From Komagataeibacter saccharivorans (GTDB lineage: Bacteria; Pseudomonadota; Alphaproteobacteria; Acetobacterales; Acetobacteraceae): a stretch of 64,000 bases of DNA. The stretch spans positions 1-64,000 of the forward strand of contig NZ_NKTY01000015.1 of NCBI RefSeq assembly GCF_003207825.1, written 5' to 3'. Shown piece by piece: positions 1-7,969 of this stretch; the stretch's first letter is position 1; each line of letters begins with the position of its first letter. A program made the position numbers and the translations under genes. The notes beneath the pieces were generated by a model. The model did not search any database. It saw nothing but the letters and a program-made list of their open reading frames with translations, and was not told the origin of the DNA.

Positions 1-1
1 A

Positions 2-1360
2 GATGGCCAACAGCAACGCCGTCAGAAGGGCGGCATAACAACAACCAGGTATAGCTTATCAAGCCCGCAAAACTGTCCGAACGGACGGGTCCACCTCTTT
101 CTCAATCGTTCCGCCATTCACAAGGTCATCAAGTCGATGATCGACCTGCCGGGCGATAACAGTTTTTCGATCTTCATGATCGATATCGACCGCTTCCGCG
201 ATATCAATGACACGCTGGGTCATATGAATGGTGATGCCTTCCTCAGGGCCATTGCCGACCGGCTGAAATCCCTGTCGCAGAGCAACTATATCCTCAGCCG
301 TTCCGGCGGGGATGAGTTCGTGATTGTCATGCCCGACAGCAACGAAGCCAGCGCCGTATCATTTGCCCGCAGCCTGATAAAAGGCATGCAAGAACCGGTC
401 GAGATTGCGGGCAACCTGCTTGTCGTGTCGCTGGGCATAGGGATCAGCATTTTTCCCGAAAACGGTCCCGACGGACAGTCCCTGCTCAGTCATGCCGAAA
501 GCGCCATGCGCCGGTGCAAGAAGGAAGCGCGCGGCAGTTTCTGCGTATCCAGCACGGCGGATAACCGTGCGGCACAGGACCGGCTGCTGCTGGGGTCAGC
601 CCTGCGGGACTCACTGGCGCGGGGCTTGCTGAACCTGCATTACCAGCCGCAGGTGGATATCAGGACCGGCAGGCTGTACGGGGCGGAAGCCCTGTCGCGG
701 TGGAACCATCCCACGCTCGGCAACATCTATCCTTCCCGCTTCATCGCGGTGGCGGAGGATACCGGACAGATCGAGACGATCGGCACGTGGTCTCTGGAAG
801 AAGCCGTCGGCCAGCTTGTCAAATGGGACGGGGCGGGGCTTCATGTCCCGGCGGTGTCGGTCAACCTGTCGGCGGCGCATTTCCGTAACCGTGACCTGCC
901 CGCCCTGATCGAACGCATCCTCAGGGAGCATGACATCCAGCCGCAGCGTCTGACCGTTGAAATTACGGAAAGCGTCATGATGGGGGAAAACGAGGATACG
1001 ATGACGGGACTGGCCGCGATCCATAATCTGGGTGTCGGCCTGTCCATGGATGATTTTGGCACCGGTTACTCCTCCCTTTCGCGTCTGACGCGGCTGCCGC
1101 TGACCGAAATCAAGATTGACCGCAGTTTCATCATGAATCTGGAACATGACGCCAACGCGCAGGCTGTCACGACGGCGGTGATCGGTATCGGAAACCGGCT
1201 GAAGATGACGGTTGTGACCGAAGGCGTGGAGACGGAATCCCAGCTTGAACTGCTGGAGGGACTGAACTGCGATGTGGCGCAGGGTTACCTGTTCGCCCGG
1301 CCCATGACGCCAGATGACATGCTGGCCTGGGCCCGCCAGAAGATGAAGATAACGCAGTAG
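2..1360 (+). CDS. GGDEF-EAL domain protein (cyclic-di-GMP turnover), 5' end outside the window
   Basis: The frame is open from the left edge; the first in-frame ATG is at 137, and residue numbers here count from it. A GGDEF domain has an intact GGDEF motif at 57-61 and IDIDRF near 15-20, so diguanylate cyclase activity is possible. The RxxD product-inhibition site expected just upstream is not visible (SQSN instead). The EAL domain follows: EAL at 184-186, the catalytic Asp pair in DDFGTGYSS at 305-313, TEGVET near 361 and QGYLFARP near 382, so phosphodiesterase residues look complete. Such proteins make or degrade c-di-GMP, which in acetic acid bacteria controls cellulose synthesis (family knowledge). 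The usual DxLTGLPNR start of the GGDEF domain is not readable in this frame, so the 5' region is either very diverged or damaged. No sensor domain is visible. Confidence 0.88.
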   Translation, partial: DGQQQRRQKGGITTTRYSLSSPQNCPNGRVHLFLNRSAIHKVIKSMIDLPGDNSFSIFMIDIDRFRDINDTLGHMNGDAFLRAIADRLKSLSQSNYILSRSGGDEFVIVMPDSNEASAVSFARSLIKGMQEPVEIAGNLLVVSLGIGISIFPENGPDGQSLLSHAESAMRRCKKEARGSFCVSSTADNRAAQDRLLLGSALRDSLARGLLNLHYQPQVDIRTGRLYGAEALSRWNHPTLGNIYPSRFIAVAEDTGQIETIGTWSLEEAVGQLVKWDGAGLHVPAVSVNLSAAHFRNRDLPALIERILREHDIQPQRLTVEITESVMMGENEDTMTGLAAIHNLGVGLSMDDFGTGYSSLSRLTRLPLTEIKIDRSFIMNLEHDANAQAVTTAVIGIGNRLKMTVVTEGVETESQLELLEGLNCDVAQGYLFARPMTPDDMLAWARQKMKITQ

Positions 1361-1579
1361 CCGTCGCATATCTGCCGGGTATTGCGGCAGCAGGTCAGGA
1401 GTGGTTCCGAATACCGTGCGACGTGGCCCGGTCCGGTCATGACCGGTTTGCATGGCGCGGGGGGCATGTCATACATCGGGAAAGACGTGCGGGGTGCGCC
1501 CATACCGGGCCTGCACGACATTTCCTGCCCCTGCATCCATCATCCGGTGCGCTGGGGCATATGGCCACAGGATAATCCC

Positions 1580-2920
1580 ATGACCCAATCCGTTTTTGAT
1601 CTTTGTCTGAAAAATGGCAGCGTTGTCCTGCCGGATGCCACGGTTATTACCGATGTGTATGTGCGTGACGGGCGTATTGCCCGGATCGGCGGACAGGGCG
1701 ACGCAGGGCGGGTCATTGACTGCACCGGCCTGACCATCCTGCCCGGCGTGATCGACACACAGGTCCATTTTCGTGAACCCGGCCTGACCGGGGCGGAGGA
1801 TCTGGCAACCGGCAGTATGGCCGCCGTGATGGGTGGTGTGACGGCAGTGTTCGAGATGCCCAACACCAAACCCGCAACCGACTGCCCCGAAGCCGTGGTG
1901 GACAAGCTGGACCGCGCCCGGGGCCGTATGTGGTGCGATCACGCTTTTTATGTGGGCGCCACAACGGATAACGCCGATCGGTGCGGCGAGCTGGAAATGC
2001 TGCCGGGCACGGCGGGTATCAAGATCTTCATGGGGTCATCCACAGGCAACCTGCTGGTATCCGATGACGCGGTGCTGGAGCGGGTCTTGCGTTCGGGGCG
2101 CCGCCGCGTCGCCATCCATGCCGAGGATGAGGGACGCCTGCATGAACGTCTGTCGGAACGTAAGGCGGGTGATCCGTCATCCCATCCCGTGTGGCGGGAT
2201 GATGAAACGGCGCTGCGTGCGACGCAGCGCATCGTGCATCTGGCGCGACGCACCGGTCGCCGTATCCATGTCCTGCATGTCACCACGCCTGCTGAACTGG
2301 AGTTCCTGTCCGGCCACAAGGACATCGCCAGTTGCGAGGTCACGCCCCAGCATCTGACACTGGCGGGCGAGGAAGCCTATGCCGAACTGGGCACGCTGGC
2401 GCAGATGAATCCGCCCATCCGGGGGCGTGAATGGCGTGACGGGCTATGGTACTGGATGGGGCAGCGTGTGCCCGACATTATCGGCTCCGACCATGCGCCG
2501 CACACGCTGGAAGCCAAGCAGCGCGCTTACCCCGATTCACCGTCCGGCATGCCGGGGGTGCAGACCCTGCTGCCGCTCATGCTGGATCATGTCGCCCATG
2601 GGCGGCTGTCGCTGCGCCGGGTGGTGGACATGACCTCCGCCGGGCCGCAGCGCCTGTTCGGGCTGGTGAACAAGGGGCGTATCGCGGTGGGGTATGATGC
2701 CGATTTCTCGGTCGTTGACCTTGCCGCGCGCTGGACGGTCCAGCAGGAGTGGCTGGCCTCCAGATGTGGATGGTCGCCTTTTGTGGGGCGTGAACTGACG
2801 GGGCGTCCCGTTGGCACCGTTATCCGCGGGAACGTTGTCATGTGGGAAAACCAGCTTGCCCCCACCGCGCAGGGTGAGCCGCTGCGTTTTGAAGCAACGG
2901 ATCGTCCCCGCGAAGCCTGA
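1580..2920 (+). CDS. pyrC: Dihydroorotase, carboxylated-lysine amidohydrolase type
   Basis: A 446-residue amidohydrolase that should interconvert carbamoyl-aspartate and dihydroorotate in pyrimidine synthesis. The start is the ATG giving MTQSVFDLCL; an open frame runs further upstream but lacks similarity. Seen in sequence: the metal-site strand reads DTQVHFREPG at 60-68, then a lysine in GIKIFMGSS (K148, likely carboxylated), H180 in AIHAED, H233 in VLHVTT and D304 in GSDHAPH. The first histidine of the family HxH motif is glutamine (Q61). As I recall, related alphaproteobacterial proteins carry the same QxH, but I cannot check this here. Allantoinase or dihydropyrimidinase relatives share the fold; dihydroorotase is favoured by overall similarity. 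It is separate from the pyrB-linked homologue near 60 kb. Confidence 0.85.
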   Translation: MTQSVFDLCLKNGSVVLPDATVITDVYVRDGRIARIGGQGDAGRVIDCTGLTILPGVIDTQVHFREPGLTGAEDLATGSMAAVMGGVTAVFEMPNTKPATDCPEAVVDKLDRARGRMWCDHAFYVGATTDNADRCGELEMLPGTAGIKIFMGSSTGNLLVSDDAVLERVLRSGRRRVAIHAEDEGRLHERLSERKAGDPSSHPVWRDDETALRATQRIVHLARRTGRRIHVLHVTTPAELEFLSGHKDIASCEVTPQHLTLAGEEAYAELGTLAQMNPPIRGREWRDGLWYWMGQRVPDIIGSDHAPHTLEAKQRAYPDSPSGMPGVQTLLPLMLDHVAHGRLSLRRVVDMTSAGPQRLFGLVNKGRIAVGYDADFSVVDLAARWTVQQEWLASRCGWSPFVGRELTGRPVGTVIRGNVVMWENQLAPTAQGEPLRFEATDRPREA

Positions 2921-2927
2921 TGCTGTT

Positions 2928-2973
2928 CCGGTGCTGTGTATCGTTCCTGCAAGACGGCAGGATGCAGCACCGG
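2928..2973. repeat. Nested inverted repeat just downstream of the dihydroorotase gene
   Basis: The outer arms CCGGTGCTG (2928-2936) and CAGCACCGG (2965-2973) are perfect complements. Inside lies a second perfect pair, TCCTGC (2945-2950) and GCAGGA (2957-2962). Together they can fold into one long stem-loop eight bases after the stop codon. There is no T-run afterwards, so it is not a classical intrinsic terminator; it may protect the 3' end of the transcript or be a REP-like element. Confidence 0.6.
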
Positions 2974-3061
2974 TATCCGCTGCGTATGGTTCTGACGCTG
3001 GGGACGTGGGCGAGAGTGGCTGCATGTCCCCTTTGGAGCACCTCGTGGGCTGCATCTCATC

Positions 3062-3082
3062 GAACCCGGATGTTTCGGGTTC
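3062..3082. repeat. Inverted repeat GAACCCG / CGGGTTC
   Basis: Seven-base arms at 3062-3068 and 3076-3082 enclose a seven-base loop, and five adenines follow on the plus strand. Read on the minus strand this is a short hairpin preceded by a T-run. It is not attached to any gene I can see. Confidence 0.45.
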
Positions 3083-3150
3083 AAAAACGCAGCCACCTCA
3101 TCAGTGCATAACCGCCTGATCTGCTGGAATCTGACTGGCATGATGCGTTT

Positions 3151-3167
3151 ACCAGACTGAGTCTGGT
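3151..3167. repeat. Seventeen-base palindrome ACCAGACT-G-AGTCTGGT
   Basis: Perfect eight-base arms separated by a single base. The spacing is too tight for a stable RNA hairpin and fits a dimeric DNA-binding protein site better. It lies in the gene-free stretch between the dihydroorotase and tRNA-Phe, with no obvious promoter next to it. Confidence 0.45.
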
Positions 3168-3419
3168 TCAGCCGGTCCCGGTTGGATACGGGGAAGCATC
3201 GGCTGACGGTGCGATGTATGCCGATACGGCGGAAATAACAGGCATCGCTGTCAGGTGTGCTGCTGGTGTCCTGTCATCATGCGCCGTGATCTGTGTGCAT
3301 TCTGCTGCATGCAGGGCGAAGGACATGACGACAGGTCCGCACGGTCCCTGTTACAGGACAGCATGACGCATGCGTAAATGCGTTACCATTTTATTATTAC
3401 TGATTTTCTGGAAGTAGAA

Positions 3420-3495
3420 TGGTGCCCAAGGGCGGGATCGAACCACCGACACTGCGATTTTCAGTCGCATGCTCTACCAACTGAGCTACTTGGGC
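3420..3495 (-). tRNA. tRNA-Phe (anticodon GAA)
   Basis: The minus strand reads GCCCAAG at the 5' end and CTTGGGCACCA at the 3' end, forming a complete seven-pair acceptor stem, discriminator A and encoded CCA. The anticodon arm TGCGA-CTGAAAA-TCGCA carries GAA, which reads phenylalanine codons. The T-arm has GGTTCGATCC. Length is the standard 76 bases including CCA. The gene lies 60 bases downstream of yacG on the same strand, so it may be transcribed with that operon or from a promoter in that gap. Confidence 0.97.
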
Positions 3496-3555
3496 ACCGG
3501 GCCGTTTGTCCGGCTTGTCACGACACTCAGGAGCACCGTGACGGTGGACAAGCGT

Positions 3556-3762
3556 TTAACCTACCTCATCATCGGGATCAACCCGTCTTGTGTATTTTTC
3601 ATCCTCTTCAGATGGAATCTCTGTCGAGGGAACGCGGTACTGCCCTGAAAACCAGCGGCCAAGGTCCACATCCGCACACCGGCGCGAGCAGAACGGCCGG
3701 AAACGCGCCTGCGCGGGCTGGCCACAGATGGGGCAGGGGGGAAGGGTGGGCTGTTCGGTCAT
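3556..3762 (-). CDS. yacG: YacG-family zinc-ribbon DNA gyrase inhibitor
   Basis: A 68-residue protein with the family zinc site: C10 and C13 in CPICG, then C25 and C29 in FCSRRC, followed by ADVDLGRW, the family hallmark. In E. coli YacG binds GyrB and inhibits gyrase (known for the family). The acidic C-terminal tail is also typical. Its ATG overlaps the stop of the upstream RNase E/G gene by four bases, so the two are translationally coupled. Confidence 0.93.
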   Translation of the reverse strand: MTEQPTLPPCPICGQPAQARFRPFCSRRCADVDLGRWFSGQYRVPSTEIPSEEDEKYTRRVDPDDEVG

Positions 3763-4874
3763 GGTTCAAATCTCCAGCCATTGGCGGGCAGGGTCTGATC
3801 CGCAACAGGCTGGAGTGTGCGGCCGGTCAGGCGCGTGAAGTCCTCCATCCAGCCCGGATGGTCTTGCAGCAGCGTCATGATACCATACCCGCATGCCAGT
3901 CGGACAGGCTGTCCAGTGGGCGGCATGCCCCGATGGGCCTGCATCTGCCCGCGCAGGGCATGGATCAGCCGTCCCTCACGGGACTGAAGCAGCTCATGCA
4001 GGGGCGGATGGACGCGCGGGCGTACGATTTCGGCCAGACCAAGTGCTGTAAACCCGAGAAAGCGCGGACGCAGCGGATCGTCCTTCAGCAGGGTCTCGAT
4101 CACCTCACCCAGCGCACGCCGCTTGCGTACGGCCAGCCCCGCTACGTCAACAATGATCGCCCCAGACAGGTTGCGTAGCCGTAGCTGGCGCAGAAGGTCG
4201 GGCAAGGCGTCACGGTTGGCGGCGAACTGGGCCGTCTGCTTGGGGCGGCGGTCCATGCTGGTCGCCCCCCCATCCATGTCGATCGCCACCAGTGCGGGTG
4301 TGGGGGTAATGCTGGCCGACATGCCACCGGGCAGCGATATCACAGGGTCTTCCAGCCCGTCCGCCTGCGCGCGCAGGTCGCTGTCGAAAGCGGAATTGAC
4401 GCGTGTCAGGCGCGGATGCAGCGGTGCGGGCAGCAGGGTGGCAACGGCGGCATCGTCGATAACGATAGGGGCGTCTGGATACTGGCGCGCAAGCCGGTCC
4501 AGCGGGGTTGGTCCGCGCCGCAACAGTTGTGGCGCCGCCCCGCCGGGCAGGTCGGGTGGCAGGTTGCGCGCGCCCAGCCGTACCCCTTTGCCGCCCTGCG
4601 CGCTGCGCGTGACGGAAACAAGGATGGTCTGTCCCTGTGTCAGGGGGCCAAGCCCTTCCGAATCAGGCAGGAAGCCTGCCTGTTCCTGTCCGGGCAGGGT
4701 GACGAAGGTGCCCCCAAGGGCCGGTACATGGGCGCTGACGGCGGCGCGGTAGATGTCGCCCACACCATCGGGCATGTCAGGCCGCCACAGTGCGAAATCC
4801 TGCATGACGCCATTGCTGGTTACGGCAAGGCGGATCTCGCCGGGGCTACTGCTGGCGCAAATGCGCATATTCAA
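3759..4874 (-). CDS. Short ribonuclease E/G family protein
   Basis: A 371-residue member of the RNase E/G endoribonuclease family. An S1-like insert occupies roughly residues 40-105. The two magnesium-binding aspartates of the DNase I-like core can be placed in LVAIDMDGG (D199) and IIVDVAGL (D243). RNase E and G normally carry a CPxC zinc-link after this core; none is present here, and the protein is over 100 residues shorter than RNase G. It probably cleaves RNA or processes rRNA, but dimer or tetramer assembly must differ. ATGA overlaps join it to maf upstream and yacG downstream. Confidence 0.87.
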   Translation of the reverse strand: MNMRICASSSPGEIRLAVTSNGVMQDFALWRPDMPDGVGDIYRAAVSAHVPALGGTFVTLPGQEQAGFLPDSEGLGPLTQGQTILVSVTRSAQGGKGVRLGARNLPPDLPGGAAPQLLRRGPTPLDRLARQYPDAPIVIDDAAVATLLPAPLHPRLTRVNSAFDSDLRAQADGLEDPVISLPGGMSASITPTPALVAIDMDGGATSMDRRPKQTAQFAANRDALPDLLRQLRLRNLSGAIIVDVAGLAVRKRRALGEVIETLLKDDPLRPRFLGFTALGLAEIVRPRVHPPLHELLQSREGRLIHALRGQMQAHRGMPPTGQPVRLACGYGIMTLLQDHPGWMEDFTRLTGRTLQPVADQTLPANGWRFEP

Positions 4875-5500
4875 CGGAGCCAGTTTCCCTTCTGCCCGCG
4901 CAGCATCTGCGCGGTTTCAAACAGCGGAAGGCCAACAATACCCGTGTAACTGCCAGACAGGAACCGCACGAACGCCGCCGCGTGTCCCTGTATCGCATAG
5001 CCGCCCGCCTTGCCATTCCAGTCGCCCGCTTCAAGCAGGGCGTCGATCTGCATGGGTGTGAGGCGGGAAAACGTGATGGTGCTGGCAACCAGACGATTGC
5101 TTGCCCGTCCGTCCTTCCATGTGGCGCTGGGCCGTATGGACACGGCCGTATAAACGGTATGACGCCGCCCGGACAGCAGGGTCAGGCATTTGCGTGCCGT
5201 CTGCACATCCTCCGCCTTGGGAAGGATGCGTCGCCCCAGGGCTACAACCGTGTCAGCCGCGATAACCAGTGCCGGTTCATCGTGCATGGCCGCCACATGT
5301 TCGGCCTTCCGGGCTGCCAGACGCTGGGCGTAGGGCCGGGGCAGTTCCTCCCGGCGGGGCGTTTCATCAATATCCGCAGGGCAGACCTGATCCGGGACGA
5401 TCCCGATCTGGCGCAGAAGTTCAACCCGTCTGGGAGAAGCAGACGCAAGGACGAACCGCGCGCCCGCATCCGCCCCGGATGGGGCGGTGGTTCCGGTCAT
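4871..5500 (-). CDS. maf: Maf-family nucleoside triphosphate pyrophosphatase
   Basis: A 209-residue Maf/Ham1-superfamily protein expected to hydrolyse non-canonical or surplus dTTP/UTP-type nucleotides; it is historically linked to septum formation. The N-terminal signature VLASASPRRVELL is near residues 17-29, and the central VIAADTVVALG supplies the catalytic acid. ATG 5500 is preferred over an in-frame TTG nine bases upstream. It sits 16 bases after infA, and its stop overlaps the RNase E/G start by four bases, giving an infA-maf-RNase-yacG unit. Confidence 0.92.
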   Translation of the reverse strand: MTGTTAPSGADAGARFVLASASPRRVELLRQIGIVPDQVCPADIDETPRREELPRPYAQRLAARKAEHVAAMHDEPALVIAADTVVALGRRILPKAEDVQTARKCLTLLSGRRHTVYTAVSIRPSATWKDGRASNRLVASTITFSRLTPMQIDALLEAGDWNGKAGGYAIQGHAAAFVRFLSGSYTGIVGLPLFETAQMLRGQKGNWLR

Positions 5501-5516
5501 GACCGACAATGCGGGC

Positions 5517-5735
5517 TTACTTGAAGCGGAAGGTGATGCGACCCTTTGTCAGGTCATAGGGCGTCATTTCCACGTTCACGCGGTCACCGGCCAGAACGCG
5601 GATGCGGTTCTTGCGCATCTTGCCGCTGGTATGGGCCAGGATGGTGTGCTCATTATCCAGCGTGACGCGGAACATGGCGTTGGGCAGCAGTTCGGTTACC
5701 GTGCCGCTGAATTCAATCATGTCTTCTTTAGACAT
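5517..5735 (-). CDS. infA: Translation initiation factor IF-1
   Basis: A 72-residue OB-fold protein, beginning [11 protein letters not shown] and ending KGRITFRFK, nearly invariant in bacteria. It binds the ribosomal A site with IF-2 and IF-3 during initiation. An ATG four codons upstream is in frame, but a good Shine-Dalgarno (GAAGGA) lies six bases before the ATG at 5735, which decides the start. It appears to head the maf/RNase/yacG operon. Confidence 0.97.
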   Translation of the reverse strand: MSKEDMIEFSGTVTELLPNAMFRVTLDNEHTILAHTSGKMRKNRIRVLAGDRVNVEMTPYDLTKGRITFRFK

Positions 5736-5822
5736 CGTGTCCTTCAATCATTAGAATTGCCGTCCGTCTGCGGGGCCGCAGCGCAATACGGTTGGTTTAT
5801 GTGGGGATACAAACGCCCCGGG

Positions 5823-7136
5823 TCAAGTTTCGTTGTGCGCGCCGTCCAGCGCGGCGAGCCTGACGGACACGCTCAGCGCATGTGCGTCAAGCCCTTCGGC
5901 CCGTGCAAGGCTGACGGCGGCAGGACCGATTTCGCGCAGCGACTCGGCCTGCGCCTCGATGAACGTCGTGCGCTTGATGAAATCGAACACCGACAGACCC
6001 GATGAAAAACGCGCCGTGCGGCTGGTCGGCAGCACATGGTTGGGACCACCCACGTAATCACCGATCGCCTCGGGGCAGTAACGCCCGACAAAGATGGCGC
6101 CCGCGTGCCGCACGCGTTCAAATACCGGTGCGGGATTGTCGATCATGAGTTCCAGATGTTCCGGCGCGATCGTGTTTACAAGATCGGCGGCTTCATCCAG
6201 ATCGCGTACGATGACAATCGCGCCGTGCGCGTCCCAACTGGTGCGGGCAATTTCGGCACGTGGTAGGGTTTCAAGTTCTGTCTCTACCGCGCGCGCCACT
6301 TTTTCCGCCATGGCGGTATCGGGCGTGATCAGGATGGACTGGGCCATGGGGTCATGTTCGGCCTGCGCCAGCAGATCAAGTGCTATGGCGCGCGGGTCGT
6401 TATTGCCATCGGCTATGACAACCACTTCCGACGGACCGGCGATGCTGTCGATTCCCACCGTGCCGAATACCTGCCGCTTCGCTTCGGCCACATAGGCATT
6501 GCCCGGTCCCACCACGCGGTCCACGGGGGCGATGGTCGCCGTGCCATAGGCCATGGCGGCCACGGCCTGCGCGCCGCCCACGCGATAGATCTCGCTCACG
6601 CCGGAACGGCGGGCAGCGGCCAGCACCAGCGGGTTAAGCGCCCCATCGGGCGTGGGAACGCACATGGCAATGCGCTTGACCCCCGCCACACGGGCCGGAA
6701 TTGCGTTCATCAGCACGGAGGAAGGATAGGCTGCCTTGCCACCGGGCACGTAAAGCCCCACCGAATCCAGCGCCGTCCACCGCATGCCCAGTGTCACACC
6801 GGCCTGATCGACGTAACGCAGCCCCTCGGGCATCTGGGCCTTGTGGAACGACTCGATACGGCTGGCCGCGACTTCCAGCGAGTCCAGCAGTTCGGGTGCC
6901 ACTTCAGCGCAGGCGGCCTCGATTTCATCGGGGGTGATCCGCAGGCGGTCAGGGGTGACGTCGGTGCGGTCGAAACGGTTTGTGAATTCACACAACGCTT
7001 CATCGCCACGGGCGCGGACGGCTGCCAGAATTTCGGTTACCGGCCCGTCGACGCGGGCGGTGTCGCTGTCACGCTCGGCCAGCAGTTTACGGAATTCGGT
7101 GTCGAAATCGGTCCGGGTCGTATCAAGGCGTTTCAT
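5823..7136 (-). CDS. hisD: Histidinol dehydrogenase
   Basis: A 437-residue NAD- and zinc-dependent enzyme catalysing the last two steps of histidine synthesis, histidinol to histidine. Seen: the Rossmann-like GGAQAVAAMAYGT region, the signature VDRVVGPGNAYVAEAKRQVFG, the catalytic Glu-His in IAPEHLELM and the NHVLPT segment near the C-terminus. Length matches the family. The start overlaps the hisG stop by four bases, so hisG and hisD are coupled. The other his genes are not in the window. Confidence 0.97.
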   Translation of the reverse strand: MKRLDTTRTDFDTEFRKLLAERDSDTARVDGPVTEILAAVRARGDEALCEFTNRFDRTDVTPDRLRITPDEIEAACAEVAPELLDSLEVAASRIESFHKAQMPEGLRYVDQAGVTLGMRWTALDSVGLYVPGGKAAYPSSVLMNAIPARVAGVKRIAMCVPTPDGALNPLVLAAARRSGVSEIYRVGGAQAVAAMAYGTATIAPVDRVVGPGNAYVAEAKRQVFGTVGIDSIAGPSEVVVIADGNNDPRAIALDLLAQAEHDPMAQSILITPDTAMAEKVARAVETELETLPRAEIARTSWDAHGAIVIVRDLDEAADLVNTIAPEHLELMIDNPAPVFERVRHAGAIFVGRYCPEAIGDYVGGPNHVLPTSRTARFSSGLSVFDFIKRTTFIEAQAESLREIGPAAVSLARAEGLDAHALSVSVRLAALDGAHNET

Positions 7137-7867
7137 GACTGCTGGTCCCTGGTCTGCGCCGGTGCCAGCGCCGTGCGGAAACGGTTGATAAGTGCGGTAA
7201 TGCGTTCGGGCTGGGTTTTCAGCGCCGTACGGTTCACGATCAGGCGGCTGGTGATGTGCGCGATGGTGTGGGTTTCCTCCAGCCCGTTGGCCCGCAGGGT
7301 GGAGCCTGTATCGACCAGATCGACAATCAGGTGCGACAGGTCCAGAACCGGGGCCAGTTCCATCGCGCCGTGCAGATGCACGATGCTGGCGTTTATGCCG
7401 CGTGCGGCGAAATGCCGCCGCGTGATGGAGGGGTATTTGGTCGCCACCCGTACCTGCGACAGGCGGTTGGGATTGTCTTCCTGCCCGCTGCGGTCACGCG
7501 GCTGGGCGATGGAAATACGGCAGCCACCGATCCCCAGATCAAGCGGGGCATAGATTTCAGGGTAGTCGAATTCCATCAGCACGTCGGCGCCGCATATGCC
7601 GATCTGTGCACCGCCGAAGGCGACGAAAGTTGCGACATCGAACGAGCGCACCCGCACCACGTCCACGCCGGGATCGTTGGTTTCAAAGCGCAGGAGACGG
7701 CTTTTTTCGTCATTGAAATCCGGGCCGGGCACAATGCCCGCCGTATGCAGAAGCGGCGCCGCGGCTTTGAGGATACGGCCCTTGGGCAGGGCCAGTACCA
7801 GCGGGCTATCCGTTTCCGGAACGGGGTTCTGGGCCGGTGACAGGACGGTCAATGCATTCTCCGACAT
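7133..7867 (-). CDS. hisG: ATP phosphoribosyltransferase, short form (HisG-S)
   Basis: A 244-residue enzyme for the first step of histidine synthesis, joining ATP and PRPP. LALPKGRILK at the start of the conserved region and VDTGSTLRANGLEE for PRPP binding are visible. At this length the C-terminal regulatory domain of long HisG is absent, so activity and feedback control should need a HisZ partner encoded elsewhere. The ATG at 7867 is chosen over an in-frame GTG at 7879; neither has a strong ribosome site. It is coupled to hisD by an ATGA overlap. Confidence 0.94.
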   Translation of the reverse strand: MSENALTVLSPAQNPVPETDSPLVLALPKGRILKAAAPLLHTAGIVPGPDFNDEKSRLLRFETNDPGVDVVRVRSFDVATFVAFGGAQIGICGADVLMEFDYPEIYAPLDLGIGGCRISIAQPRDRSGQEDNPNRLSQVRVATKYPSITRRHFAARGINASIVHLHGAMELAPVLDLSHLIVDLVDTGSTLRANGLEETHTIAHITSRLIVNRTALKTQPERITALINRFRTALAPAQTRDQQS

Positions 7868-7969
7868 GAAGGCGGGCACCCGCTGTCAGTGCAGGGTGCT
7901 TTTCGTGACATGCGCGCATACCACATTCAGCCGTCATGCAGGAAGGGCGCTTTTCTCCGGTCTGGTGTG

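Larger units (their letters stand above)
2921..3419. other. Intergenic region of about 0.5 kb with no recognisable gene
   Basis: This gap lies between the dihydroorotase stop and the 3' end of tRNA-Phe. Short open frames exist on both strands, but none resembles a known protein, has a good ribosome site or shows a consistent coding pattern. What can be seen are three separate inverted repeats (listed individually) and a short palindrome near 3367 followed by a partial repeat of itself. It could hold a promoter, a small RNA or decayed sequence; nothing decides between these. Confidence 0.6.

Noticed and set aside
1382-1579. Upstream extension of the dihydroorotase frame
   Set aside because: The 66 extra residues lack similarity and homologues start near MTQSVFDLCL, so only the part from 1580 is kept.
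3055-3085. Possible tRNA remnant or attachment-site copy (ATCGAACCC similar to a T-arm)
   Set aside because: Only about eight bases match the tRNA-Phe end, which is too few to claim an attachment site, and no integrase is nearby.
7870-7960. GCACCC/GGGTGC pair followed by TTTT between murA and hisG
   Set aside because: The T-run is on the plus strand where no gene ends; the stem is six pairs with a 12-base loop, so not a convincing terminator.
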